Assembly: GCA_013396525.1 (NCBI GenBank)
Contig: VWYX01000384.1
Location: 385,383 to 449,382 of the forward strand
DNA: 64,000 nt
From: Chaetorhynchus papuensis
Taxonomy: Eukaryota; Chordata; Aves; Passeriformes; Rhipiduridae
Reading direction: 5' to 3'
In this document: piece after piece, positions 23,661 through 36,600 of the stretch
Position numbering within the stretch: the stretch's first letter is position 1
Layout of the letters: every line of letters starts with the position of its first letter
The notes under the pieces: model-generated
Seen by the model: the letters and a program-made list of their open reading frames with translations, nothing else
What the model was told of the DNA's origin: nothing
Databases searched by the model: none
Made by a program: the position numbers and the translations under genes

Positions 23661-26600
23661 TTTTTCAGGTTGTTGTAACTCTTCCGAGCTTCTTCTGAGT
23701 TCTCCTCAGGATTTGTCAAAATGTTCATCACCAGTTTGGGCTGTGATGTATAAGTCATCTAGGTCACACAAATTCCTCATTGCTTATCCTGGGTATGTGA
23801 TATGTGAACTGAAAGGTAGTTCATCATCTTTATGTTGTGCAAGTACATTATTCTTGCCTGTTTACAATTATGGAACAGAAATATTTATTGACTGCTTTTG
23901 CTTTCTGTTCGTGGTTGTTAATTGTATCATCTCTTTCTACAAATTACTCTGCATCATCTCTCATGACACATCTAATCTATTTCAGATATGCTGCTGTGAA
24001 GGAAGGCAAAACGTTCCCTCTTGCTCTTGAGTCTTCCAGCTGGAGAAGTGCTATCAAGCTTAGTGCAGTCTAAGAAAAAACCCAAAGCACATCCAACAAA
24101 ACCAAAACCAAATGAGGACCTACCTGCTTTGATGTTGCTAACTGTGTGTTAATACATCTGATCATCGTTGCTCTCTTGCTGTGCTTTTCTTTGCAGAATA
24201 TTTTTTTCCTCAGAGATTCAACCATAAAAGCGACATCATGAAAGCTTTTTTGGGCTACATTGTGCCTTTGCATTAAGACTTCTCAGTAGCCTTTGTCATA
24301 TTTCAAGACTCTCTACTCCCAAATGCAAAGTTATCTTTAAAGGTTTCTTGCAAAAAAGTTACCAAGGAAACAGCTAATAAAAGTCTTTGTCCAGATAAGC
24401 TGAAAATTCACAGATATTTTCTTCTTCCATTTGTTTTCTTCAATAAATGTAACTTTTATATAAAATCGATTTTGTCTTAAACACTATTAAACCTTTATAA
24501 AGATAGTTTTATCTAAACTGTAACAGAATAGAGCAGCAGTGATAAGACTGTTAGTTCCTGTGTATCCATATATTAAAAAATATTGCTGAGCTCATGTAGA
24601 TACAGAACTGGAGAGATCAAGTAATTTGCCTGAAGTCACGTGTGAAAGCACATTTGAAAGGCAGGACATGAACTATAGGATTTCTGTCCTACAGCCCAGA
24701 ATGTTTTCCACAAGGTTTTGGGGGTTTTTTTGTTGTTTGATTGTTTGTTTGCGTTGTTGCTCTTGTCATTTTGGGGGTTTTGTTTGTTTGGTTTTGTTCC
24801 AGATGTTGTGATTCTTTGAAAACATTCATCCTTATGGACAGAAAATGTCATTCTTCATGAAAGAACGGAAAAGAAAAGTAGAGGGGGGAAGTCACAGGGG
24901 GAAAGTGGTCTGCTGGATTTTTTGAACCCAGCTGTAAACCAGGAAGAAAATTACACAGAAAAAAAACAATAATTCATTTACCATTAGAAAAAAAAAAAGA
25001 CGATTTTAAAATCCAAATTCAAGTTGCAAGGATCAGACTGAAGCATATTTCTCCTCAAATGTTCAATAGCTGTAATATTTATCTGGAGTTCATTAGTTTT
25101 CTTCTGAGAATGAACTGAGGACCAGCAGCTGTAGAACTAGATTTTCCCCTCTTCTCCTCTTTAATGTAACTATTTATTAAAAAAGAAACACAAAACAAAA
25201 TCTCAGTAACTGATAGCAAAGTTTACAAGGGCCCTCTAATTGTTTATTTTGAAGCTGTTTGCTCATGAAGAAAAAGGAGTGTGAAAGAGAGAGGGAACAT
25301 TTTATGCTGGGGGAAGAAAAGCCAATGTTGATTCAATTTATTTCCATACGGAGGCAATGTTGGAAGGCTCCACTAAGTTGCCTGGCACTAGCTGGCAGAA
25401 AAAAATAAATGAAAACACAGCTTTAAGAACAGAGGTTTATTTACTGATGCCCATAAATGGAGCAGAGATGGAAGCTGTTCAAGATTTCTGACTGGCTGAT
25501 TGTCACAACTGATTGTTTTTCACATCCAAGTGTTCCACACATTGATACACACACCCTGCCAAGACACAGGCTGCATCTTTTGAGGAGTCAAAACTCTATA
25601 AAGGCACAAAGCATGCATTTCTAACACAATGTATAGTCATGAGTTTCGGTGCATCATTTACAGTAAATTTTTTTTCATACCCGTTGTGTTGTTGTGTTTC
25701 TAAGCAGGTTTGCTACCTGACTAATTAAAGTTCCCTCTCTAATATATGATGACAGTGCTAAATGAGTGCTTTAATAAGTTTTGCCCAGAAATGTCATTCC
25801 TGTTTTGATAGGCACTGATCTCAAAATTTGAACAAAAACTAAAGGAAAGGCTTAGAAACCAACTGGTAGTAAAGGCACAGTTTGGAAATATCAGTAGAGC
25901 AAACACACTGTCTGCTGCTTTCAGTGGTTGCAAGTACAACTGAAGTGTTTTCAGTAAACTAGTGACACTTTCAGGTATGAATTCAGAAGCATAGAATCAA
26001 TTTCTTGCTATATTTATATGCTAATTATATCACCTGCAGTAATAATTAATCCATCAAAATTCGTAATTTTCCCCCTAAATCTCTGTTAGTTAATTATGGT
26101 TTACAATATCATACACACTAATCTATAACAATAACCCTTTATGTACAAACAACACAAAGATAACTCTGTGAACCTGCTCTTGGTTAAGAGTAAAGCCCAT
26201 ATTATCAAATCTCTTGAGAGCTTTACGAGCAGTTCAAGATGTGAATGCTCAAATCAAAATATCTTGCTGTGATTTAATGTTCTGAGATTAGGTGCTCCTT
26301 AGCTGATGAAGATTTCTTGGTTTCTATTGATTACTCTGAAATTGAAACGTGAGTTAGTGGATGACTTCTAAGTGTCTAAAGAATAAAGCCTTGAACTATT
26401 ATAACTCTTCATAGCAGGATTTTAGTACCTACTGTAAACAGTGAATCTACAAAAAACGAGGGGTTTTTATTTGCTTTCCTCTACTCATTATGCTTCTCTC
26501 ACTTCCAGGTTTGATTGTCTCATCATACAAATGGAAAACAAGTTTTCCCTCACAGCCACTCACTCAGAGCCACTTTGGTTTCTGACAGTGGGCCTTTCTT

Positions 26601-28360
26601 TCTGACACAACACCAGTGACAACAGAGGTTGTGTTAGCCAAACCGTGATCTAATCTCCTTTTCAATTCTACCATTGTCTTCAAAATGTGATCTCAGTGAC
26701 ACCAGGATAAATGTCTGTCAGATTTTTTTGTCCTGAAGGATATATGAGTGAGAGAGCAAAACCTTAAAATTCTGCTGTTGCAGAAATGGAGTTCAGAGTT
26801 TATTTTACCCAGCTGGCCTTCGTTAATCTGGCTGTAATTTTTCATTCACTGTTTCCACATTCAAAGTGGAGGGGATTTCATAACTTATTATTATTTTTTT
26901 TTTTCCCCCCACATTTTTTCTTTTTGACAGATCTTCAATACATGCAATTAAAACACTTTATCTCCTTCCCTCCTCTCTCCCTTTTCTAAGTTCTAGCAAT
27001 CAGTACCTACAGCCATTCCCCTCCTTTCTACATCTTGCTAAATACACAAACATACTGTTACACAATAAAGAATGTCCCCATAAAAATAGATTCTGTGAGG
27101 GTATCTGGCAAGGACACATGTTGAAATTGCTGTTGAGCAATGGGCAGCAATCATTGTTATCACAGTTACTATTGTTACCTATTGTGAATATTTTCTTTCA
27201 CTGTGAATCACCTCCACAGCTTTTCTTTCTCACTCCTCTTAAAAGTCCCTCTGGTTTGTTGATATCTTTCTAAGAATTAAATGTTTAGAACAGACCAGAA
27301 ACCCTTTCAAATGTATAATTTCAGGAGGGCGTGAAGGATAAAAATGAAGAGCATGTAGAGCTATAACTAAGAGGAAATAAGAATTTGAGACTGGGTACCG
27401 TTCATGTGTTGCTGGGAGGAAACAGATCACAGTGGACACCCATGCACCATATGCTGTCTACCATCTTTCACAGGGGCTTCCAGACACCTCCCACCATCCA
27501 AGGTATTTGTCTCAGGTTCCTTTCCACTCTTGATGCATTAATGCTGCCACTTTGTGGTTTAAAGTTTTTCTCAGACACGCCTCCAGCCTGCTGTGATTTG
27601 TTCCTTGCTTGTCTTTGCTGCTTCACTTCACGCAAACCCCTCAACTGCCATGCTCTTAAAATAAATCCAACAGACAGAAACACAGTCACATGCTCAATGG
27701 AAGATCTTCTTCAAGATTCTGGAGGTTCAAAAAAGAGTTTTAACGTTCATGGAAATTCAGCAAATATCTATTGTGAAGATAAGTTTTGAGTACTTCAGAC
27801 CTGCAGTTCCAACACTGTTGCTGCATCATCTAGAAATGTGATGATTTTCTCCTCATTTAATGGGTAGTAAAACAACACTGGCCTTACCTAGGTCAGGGAC
27901 ACACAAAAAAATCATAGTGTCATTAGAAATCAGGCTGCTTCACTGTAAAAGAGGTATAAAAGTTCCCTGCATGCAATCATGGGTGGTTCTGCCTCCAGGA
28001 CTGGTATATCAAAATAATTCTAAATGGGCATCATAAAAACATTACAGAATATAAATTTAATTTTGTGTGTTTTTCTTGCTCAGGGAAACATCAGTGTTAA
28101 TAATCATTTGAAACCTGATTGATATGAAAGTGATTTAAAATAAATGTCATTAATACCCTCAGTGCTTAGGCCAGACTCAAGAAACCTCAGGGTAAGCAAA
28201 AATGTCTGCAACTGCCTTCTTTAAAATGTCTTTTAAAAACCACAGTAGTTCTTTGGCTAAGCAACTTTTGATCTCATTAGTGACTGAGACAAAACAAATA
28301 TCATCTGGAAATTAGAACTAGAAACTAGAAATAGCTCAACAGAAAGTCAATTCCATCACC
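23661..28360. other. AT-rich non-coding spacer
   Basis: No gene, LTR or CR1 fragment recognised. It contains the T/G tract listed below and a purine-rich patch at 24860-24910. Stretches around 25240-25560 have little simple sequence and would be reasonable places to look for conserved non-coding DNA. Confidence 0.4.
24714..24798. repeat. T/G-rich low-complexity tract
   Basis: GGTTTTGGGGGTTTTTTTGT, TTGTTTGTTTG and TTTTGGGGGTTTTGTTTGTT alternate. The plus strand has almost no A or C in this stretch. Two G5 runs and other short G runs are present. Confidence 0.85.
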
Positions 28361-28500
28361 CTGAGATTAACTCAGTTGGTGAGAGCATGCTGATAACACC
28401 ACCAGTCATGGATTCTATCCCTCTATGGGCCGTTCACTTAAGAGTTGAACTTGATGGTCCTCATGGGTCCCTTCCAACTCAGAGTATTCTGTGATTATGT
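28361..28500 (+). mobile_element. tRNA-Ile-derived SINE with CR1-type tail (TguSINE1-like)
   Basis: The 5' part (about 28363-28432) is a decayed isoleucine tRNA. It carries an A-box-like TTAACTCAGTTGGTGAGAGC at 28367-28386, an anticodon region CTGATAACACC, and a B-box-like GGATTCTATCC at 28410-28420, ending CTATGGGC. It runs directly into a CR1-type 3' tail: CACTTAAGAGTTGAACTTGA, TGGTCCTCATGGGTCCCTTC, CAACTCAGAGTATTCTGTGA. This head-and-tail structure is that of the SINE family known from passerine birds, which is mobilised by CR1 enzymes that recognise the shared tail. The A and B boxes would have driven RNA polymerase III transcription, and both carry substitutions. It is the best clue to the host clade. 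Confidence 0.88.
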
Positions 28501-31289
28501 TTAACCATGGTTAATTATTATTCATTCATCAAATCGACACTGGACAAAACATTGAATGAAATATGAGTCAAAGTCATTTGATAGCTTTGTAACTGAAGAG
28601 ACCACAACAAACGTTTTGACAGCTTAGGACCAAGTTGAGACTATTTTAATTGGTGATCTAATGTTTTGTTACTACCATGCACATTCAAGGTGCCCACTCA
28701 AAGCAGGGTGTGATGAATTCCAGCTGGATGGAGTACCTGACGTGCTGGTTTGTGTCAGCTGTCTTTCCACTCATATTCATCAGCTGTCCCCTTAACACAG
28801 ACTCTCACCAAAGGTACAGACTCTCTGCAGTGACATGAAAGAGGCCTTGGAAGGAGTAAAGTTGATCTGAGTCACTGTGAAACATCACAGGTAAGCCTGG
28901 ATTCCCTATTTCTAGGTGTTAGGAAGGACAGGTGATGGCATTTGGATTCTGACCTTCAGTGTCTTAAGTTTCAATGATCTAAAATGAGATTCAACCTCAG
29001 AATTCAGAAAATGGGATATGAGCAGGTCTGAGGTTTTTTTCTCACCATTTTTATCCCACGAATTTGATTTAGAGCTTGAAAAATACCATATGCACTTTAA
29101 TTCGCATGTGTCATTCTACTTTGCATTGCTGAGTAGTGACTGCAGCTTTCTACTAAGAGCTTTTGCATTTTATTCTTTGATTGCTCAGGTTGCTTACAAG
29201 AACAAAGATTGTCTTTTTTTAGTCCAGTAAAGATTAATGTAATATCTTCTACTTCATAGCAAATAAATTAGTCAATTGTTGTTGCTATATTCCCTCTAAG
29301 GATTTCTAAGTATTGGGTACACACTTTGACTTTGATCCCAAACTTGGGATCTGTTGCTAGCATCACACAATTAGGAATAAATAAAAAATATAATTAAAAT
29401 TAAACATGAAATCATAATGATAAAAAATAAGAAACCTAATAAAATAAATAATAAAAATTATAGAGATAAAATGTTTGGTATTATTTTATTAATATCAATC
29501 AAATTAAATACATAATTTTATGTAGTTCCAATTTGACAGTTATTCCTCTCATTCCAGGCTGCCAAGAAGCTTATTCTGAATGTCATCCTGTTGATTAATT
29601 CCTTGGGAAAATGGTTCAGCTGATAAGAAACCAGTGATGGCATCAAAGGAAACTTGTCCCATGAACAGAAAATTTGATCAGATGTATTATGGGTCTTAGG
29701 ACCTTGGCAACAGATGGATTATGACTGAAATCTGGTATCTAAGTGAGGATTTTGAATGCAGCTTCAGATTTTCCATGCTTCAGTTTTGATGTTTAATATG
29801 AGCTGCCTGGAAGTGGATTTATTTATTGTAATATAGAATTTTCTGAAAATCAGCATCTTTTAGAAGGCAAAACTGCCTGCCAAACTTGTAATTGTCAAAG
29901 TTCTGAAAACTGTCTGTCTTCCATTACTACAGTAAGTATATCTTACTGCCTTAAAATGGGTAATTTTTGCACAGATCTTCAGAAAAACATTCAGAAGGAA
30001 ACTTCCCCTATGTCTTCAGAAACTGAGACAATACATGGAAGTGGGAATTTATGACAATTTGGCATTTAAAGAAAGAAAACTCATCCTTTTCCTCTCCTAG
30101 TCAGATGCTTGAGCACCATAAAACAAACCAAAGGTTAAGTGTGCCTCCAGAGAGCCACGTCTATGGAAGAGGTTCAAAAAGCGAGAGAGAGAAGAGGAAA
30201 AAGAAAACACAATTCTCGCCTTAATGACATGAAAATGAATCACACATTTTAAAATCCAGCAGTCCCTTTTTGATTCTTGGCTGCAGTTTTCTGGTAACAC
30301 TTCTATCAGTCACATTCATTTGAAGCATGTGGCTACACGTATTGGAGATACGAAGACACAGTTTCTGCATTTGCAATTTCCCATCTTCAAAGTGCTTTTC
30401 ATTTTTATGATAAATCTGGAGAAAACCTTGTGATGTGTGAAAGATATTTCTCCCTTTTTTTTTTAAATTCATCACTGTTATTTTCTTTAGTTTCTCTCAT
30501 AGCCAGGATGCTAATATTTATTTGCTTCAAAGACATCTTTCAAGCCTAATGGAGCCAACATCCAGTATCACTTCCAGTTAAGCCTTAATTAAATGCAAAT
30601 ATCAGCCATTATACTTCAGCAAAAGGAGAAAACTCATGTAAACATTGACACATAAAAGCTTCTGTTCTTCACGCTTAAACCTGAATGGACCTGGACAATA
30701 TATAATAGGACCCAAGAACTAAATTAGCATAACACTGAGTCACGCCTATTGACCTCCATTGGTTTCAAATACAATTCAGTTTCGAGTACTCATTAGTCTA
30801 AAAAGATAATTGCAGGGAGAGGAAAAGAGACCATATGAAAAAATATTATTTATATGCCATAGACCCCTGAGGCAGCCTAAAACACCCAAAAAAGTAGAAG
30901 AGAAGGATTGTTTTGTGTCAGAAATATGCAAAAACCTAAACAGACAGTGTGTGGGCAAAAAAAATGTTGGGTGCACACGTTCATTTATATATGTATATAA
31001 ATAAAAATGGAAATATAGAAACTCTTCTAAAGTATTGTGGAAGACCAGAAATGTCAGTTTAGCTATTTTTAAGCTCTTCCTCCTCGTCCTATTTCCCACA
31101 TACATAAAGGGCCAGTAGGTGTGCTTGAAACACTGTTGTGGCAGACTGGCAAACAATTGACCATGTAATGACTTCATACCTGGACCTCATCCAGAATCTC
31201 AATAAAAAAGCCCTTGAAATGAAGACTTATTCAGGTCAGTGGTGCTTCACAGCAGTATGTGAAGGCATTTCATCTGTGAAATAGTACTT
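28501..31289. other. AT-rich non-coding spacer
   Basis: No gene or interspersed repeat recognised. It contains the A/T-only patch at 29375-29480. Confidence 0.4.
29375..29480. repeat. A-rich AT low-complexity patch
   Basis: About 100 bases of AATAAATAAAAAATATAATT-like sequence with very few G or C. Confidence 0.75.
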
Positions 31290-32050
31290 TCAGATGACAA
31301 AATAGAGAGTGATCTGAGTAAACTGGAGGTTTGGTTTGAAATCAGCAAATGAAATTTAATAAAAGCATGAAGGATGCTACATTTGAAAGAAGGGAATCCA
31401 GCACTGAGTTTAAAAAAAAGCTTCAGCTACAAACCAGTATCATAGCTAAAAAAATACAGCAAATCACATACATATAAAGGAGGAAAATTTTGTATGATTT
31501 TTAAAAAGGCATATTGCTATGTGACGTGTTATTAAGGACTGATTATAAAATAAACATGGAGGGGTTTAATCTGTAAAAGTGTGAAAAAGATTGAGATAAT
31601 CTAGAGAAAGTCCAAAGGTGACTGGAAAACAATAAGAGGTTTAGGAGCACATACTAAAAAAAATGGATTTATTTAATCTAGAAAAGATTAAACAAAGATA
31701 TGATTCTAATCTTCCAGTAGCTATTGTTTTTATAGTAACACCAAAGAATGATCAATTGTTCAGACAGTTCAATAGTGGTCACACAAGAAGTAAGTGTCTT
31801 AATTTGCAGAAACAAAAATTTAGGTTAGATACCAGGGAAAACTTCCTAAGTATAAGGAAGCACTACAACAAGTTGCCTGGACAGGCTGCAGAATTGCTTT
31901 CCTTTGAGATTGTAAATCAAATATCTGTTAGAGGTGGCCTCACTACATATTACTTGCCTTTTTCAGGGTAGGGTGTGCGATTAGGAGGCTAATTAAGATC
32001 CTTCCCAGCTTTACTTTTTGAAGATTTATGATTATGGGCTCTGATGTATA
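31290..32050 (+). mobile_element. old CR1 LINE 3' region, plus strand
   Basis: The stretch matches the sense strand of CR1-group LINEs in order. First comes an AAATTTAATAAAAGCATGAA-type segment near 31350, then GAGAAAGTCCAAAGGTGACT and AACAATAAGAGGTTTAGGAG near 31605-31650. ACCAGGGAAAACTTCCTAAG (31831) and AGGAAGCACTACAACAAGTT follow, then GCCTGGACAGGCTGCAGAAT (31877), which corresponds to the CR1 phrase for 'lying between the last codons and the 3' end'. The segment ends with GATCCTTCCCAGCTTTACTT near 31998 and a worn tail. Divergence is high, and a 102-codon open frame (31663-31971) inside it is a leftover. Confidence 0.65.
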
Positions 32051-33085
32051 TATACCCTTTCTCTAAAGACATGCTAAAAAAACCTGTCGCCCTTAACTAT
32101 TTTTTTTCATTAAACAATCATCTAATGTATATATTTGAAGAAAAAAACTTACTTAATACTTATGCTCCAAGAAGCATTATTTTAACTTCAGCTGGATTTG
32201 GCTTCCTTACTGTTGGAGGTCGATTGTGGAAAGTAGTGACCTATTGGCCGGCTCCCAGCAACACAAATGCCAAGCTCTGCTGGTGTGTTAGAACATTAAG
32301 TAGATACTAAAATTAACATGAACAGAGATTTTTCAAATTCCCTCGGAGACCAAACACCCTGAGAGAAGCCAGATACCACTGTAGATCAGGAAGCTACACA
32401 CCGAGGCAGTATTTTTCCTACCCATTAAGTTCCTTCTGCAAAGGAATCCTACCTTGTGTCAACCAAAGTGATGCCTGAATATGTGGGAAGGTATTGCAGG
32501 ATATTGCAATTCACAGAGATGAGAGAAGCGAGTGATTTCTGCCGCACTGGTTGGGAATCAGGTTACTGCTGCAATGATCTTGTTTTCCTTGAGTGAAAGA
32601 TGGAGGCTGAAGAGGAGAATGGGATGCTACATCCCAAATCAGGCCCTTGTCTCCAGCCCCTCTGCTCCATGTGTGCACCCCAGGCAGAGAATACATGAAC
32701 ATCTCAAGAGCCAAAGAATATAACCTTAAAACAGCAGAACAAAGACAGGAAAATACATAGTATAAACTTGGAGGGGGGGGGGGAAGCTGAGGGAGGGGGA
32801 GAATGGTTTTCAAGTGGATTAAAATCTTCAGATTTCAGTCCCTGAGGCAGTCCTGCTTTGGGTACAGTTCCTATGAAAATGCCTCAGACTTGCATGAATA
32901 TTGAAGAATCTGACTCTACAAAAAAAAAAAAGTTGCTAGCTATGTAGATTTAAAATACTGTCTATGTGTTATATGTCTCTTCTGACAGCTCTTCACTAAT
33001 TGTTTGCTGTTACAGCCCAATATTTTACTGTCTCTGGCACAGGTGGGAGCTGAGGGTGAGATGCCCTGAAGTGGGATTGTCTTGC
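32051..33085. other. non-coding spacer
   Basis: No recognised element apart from the G-run listed separately and an A12-like run near 32921-32932. Confidence 0.35.
32773..32800. repeat. G-run cluster
   Basis: Eleven consecutive G (32773-32783), then AAGCTGA, GGG, A and GGGGG. Several G runs lie within about 30 bases on the plus strand, compatible with a four-stranded G structure. Confidence 0.8.
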
Positions 33086-33690
33086 TCATGGTAACCTCCC
33101 CAAAGGCTGCTGTGGGCTTTTCCTGATGGCCGTGGGGCATGAGGGTCTCTCTGAGCCTCGGCAGCCAGGCCTGATCTCCAGGAGGATCAAGGGTGCTCTC
33201 AGCACCTTTAATGTGGCTCTAAAACGAGACATATCAAGCACCAGATGTTGGAGACCAGTGATGGACTGCTCCACCATTCCCATCCTCCAGTATTTTGAAG
33301 ACTGTTTCCCTGGTGTGACCAAAACCCACTGGTGTAGCACTTCCCTGTCATTCACACAGAACTGGGCTCATGTCCAAACTGTCCTCCAGCACCTCGCCAG
33401 TGCTGTGGATCTCATTACATGGAGCTGTTCCTTGGGCATTTGGGAGAGCACCAACAGGCCATTCTGTCAGTCATTGCTCACACCTCCTGCCGTGTGAGTG
33501 GCGCTCAGTTCATAGCTCCTCACCAGGATTAGGAACTCAGGTACAATCACCTTTTGGTTTTTTTATTCATAGTCACTATTTCAGGATCTAGCTGTAACCA
33601 GCTGCTCTGTAGGACCTGTGAAATTCATGAGCCACCTCCCCAAATCTTCCCAGAGCCCCGTCCCATAGTTATTAAGGAAGATTTCTGACC
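33086..33690. other. GC-richer block of unknown origin
   Basis: About 600 bases are richer in G and C than the flanks, with open frames on both strands (33126-33497 plus, 123 codons; 33086-33355 minus, 89 codons). The translations show no family that I know. It could be an unrecognised repeat consensus, part of an endogenous retrovirus, or a decayed retrocopy. Confidence 0.3.
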
Positions 33691-36600
33691 CAGAAATTCC
33701 ACACATTATGCTACATACCCAGCATGAGCACTATTATTTCTCAGTGTGCAGTCACTGAGGTGAGTTTTGGGAAGTGCTGATGTGCAGAGAAATATCCTCA
33801 TCCATTCTTTTTTAACATCCACCTTGGATGCTGACAGCAACAATCAGCAGCCTCATTCATGTGCTGCCTCTTCTGAAGAATATATACAAATGGACCCAGA
33901 ATAGAAAGTGCACTGTCAGACTCTCTGGACAAGGTTTGTTAAATATGGTGAGGGCATAGAGTTGTCTCTGTCCCTTCACCTCTCTTTACTCTGTGTTTTG
34001 CACTCTGAGAAGAGAAATTATGTCATCTGTTAATAAAGATAATTCCATCACTAAGGAATTGCCTCAAGGCACTAGGACAGGTTCTGCAGTATTTCATCTC
34101 TGGGACAAATACCAGTGTAAATGGATGTGGAAAAGGTGTTATATTTCACAGGAAGAGAAGGAATAAAATTAAACCTGAGCAGAATATGTGTGTTTTTCTT
34201 CTGCTCTCAGCTACTGGAGTAGCATGAGTGAATTTTAGACATTTGCAATTGGTGGCTCTGAACATACTGCAAGGTTATTGGAATTACAGAAGCCTGAAGT
34301 GAGCTATGGATCAGGGTCAATTTGGTAGCCAATACACCGAAACTGGAACAATTTATCTTGGCTCTCATTAGAGGAAAGTGTGAACTCAGAGATCCATAGA
34401 AGTGATGGTTCTTTCATGCTGTGTTAATTGCAAAACACCTAATAGTTCACCACTGGAAATCCATAACACGTTGTAGGAGTGCATGTTTCTGCAGAGGGGT
34501 TTTGCTTTACCACTCACAGTAAGAAATGAAGTCAGTGAGTTAAGGGGAAACAAAACCTCTCAGGGTCCATGTATTTGCATTCTTCAGAATTTCTCTTTAT
34601 GTGTTCATAAAGACAACTGTTTTTCAAGACAACACCACTCCATTTTTAATAGAAAAAATGTCATATTTTAGGGAAGCAGCAGAGAAAGGATACAGATTTG
34701 TTAATATTTTGTATCTGATGCCTTCGTATCAAAGATGTTGGGCTCTGTCCTAGGTTTATTCTCCAAGTCAAAACAAACCTTTGCCTTCCACTCTCCCTGG
34801 GCATGACCAAGTCACTCTCTGACCCATGGGACTCAGCATACTTGGCTTTTCATAGTCGAGACTTCTACCAAGCCTGTCTGGATTTTTTCAGGAGTCAGTG
34901 GAGATGGACATCCCTCTTGAAGGCAACTCATACCTGTGTAAGACAGATGACTGGAAGACAGAATATTAATTACTCTTTGGAGGTATTTCTCACACTCTGT
35001 ACTCAATATAGGGAGCCAAAAGGATGGCTTTAATTTAGTCACCTGAATTTCAAGGAGATGAAGTTAGATTAGGTGAATCCCACATTTAATCTTTGTCAGG
35101 TTTTTCATTTCCTGCAGATAGTTCCATTATCTGTCAGATAATGGAGGTTGAATCTGGAGATGAAAGTTTTCTTTCAGTGGGACTTGTAGGACTAATTCAC
35201 AATTATTTTAGCCAGAACTATTTTTCTCCTTTGTTTATAAGTTCTAGGAAAAAAAAAATACAGCTCTCACAATAGAAGATCTGCAGTATTTCCATGTATC
35301 TCTTTTTAGCTCATTATTTCAGGCTTTTTCTCTTTAACACAATACTCTTTAGCTTACTTCTCGGAGTGAATCCTTATTAGCCAAGAAGTAACCAAAATCT
35401 TGGAGATGTGGCTTAGGCAATGAGCTATATATCATCTGCCCCACAAAAACTGTCTTTGACAACTATCAAGTAACTTCACTGTCCCTATCCTCAGTGGGAG
35501 ACAGTTTTAAGGAGAAAATTCCTGAGGGTACTCTTGGTCATAAAAGAGATATGGTTGGTAAAGCTAGATAAGCCCAAGTTTTCCTGAAATTACAATGATC
35601 ATCTTCACTCAAGTTTAATCACAGAAAATGAGATTTTTGACAAAGTTTTCAGCCACCTTGTCACATTCTTTTTGTGTTACTTGGACAACAAAAAAGCATT
35701 ATGGCATTTTGTTCATCACTGAAGTGCGTCACGGAGGTCAAGCAAAATAGTTCCTTTCTGGTGAGAGACAGCTGGTGTGCAGGCTGGAGCTGTGAGGATA
35801 ACAGATCAAGAGCAGGAAAAACATTGGCAGTGAGCATGGGCTGCAGGGCTATGGGATGCTGGGAGTCGCCTCTTCCCACCACCAGACCGCTCTGTAGCTG
35901 TCAGCTGGGGAAGGACGCTTGGCTGGTGCTGCTTCTTTTGGGTCCTGCCTGTTTCTAAATATCTTTCAAACGCGTGTGTCTGAGAAAATGAGAGCAAAAT
36001 TTCATTCATTCATTCAGGTTTGTAGACATTGATGTCTCAGGGAAAACACTCAGCGTGAGAATGGGCACAGCCAACACAACAAAGTTCTGGGAGGTGGGAA
36101 GGAGGAGGTTTAGAGCACGACGTAATCTTGGGTCTGTGAGACGTCAGAGCTGCTTACTTTCTGTGATGCCAATGCTGCAAAGAGGGAGAGGGAAGAAATT
36201 GCAGAAGAGTTGTCTGCTTGTTTGTCTCCCTCACAGTTGGAGAGGGGATTTGGGAACGCCAAAGATACAATTTCTCCTTCACCTTTTGTGTTTCCAAATA
36301 ATGGAAGTTGCTCTTCTGTTCCTCATTTTACTGTTGTGTTTGGAGTATACTGTTCACAGGGTATTTCTTGTCAGAGTGTGTAAGGAAAGAACAGATAATT
36401 TTGGAGGAAATAAATCTCCTTTTTCTAGAATTTGTTTTCTTTCAAAAACTAGTCTGAGCAGCAAAGTACTTGTTCTGGCAGGGTACTGATGCCAGTCGAA
36501 TTTTCTATGCATTTCTGTACTGAGAGATAAAAGATTCCTGCTTGTGCTTAACCTGGTGCTGGGATTGGGGATTATGCAGATATTTTGACCCTCATTCTTT

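Noticed and set aside
31663..31971. 102-codon plus-strand frame as a gene
   Set aside because: It overlaps sequence recognisable as the 3' part of a CR1 LINE.
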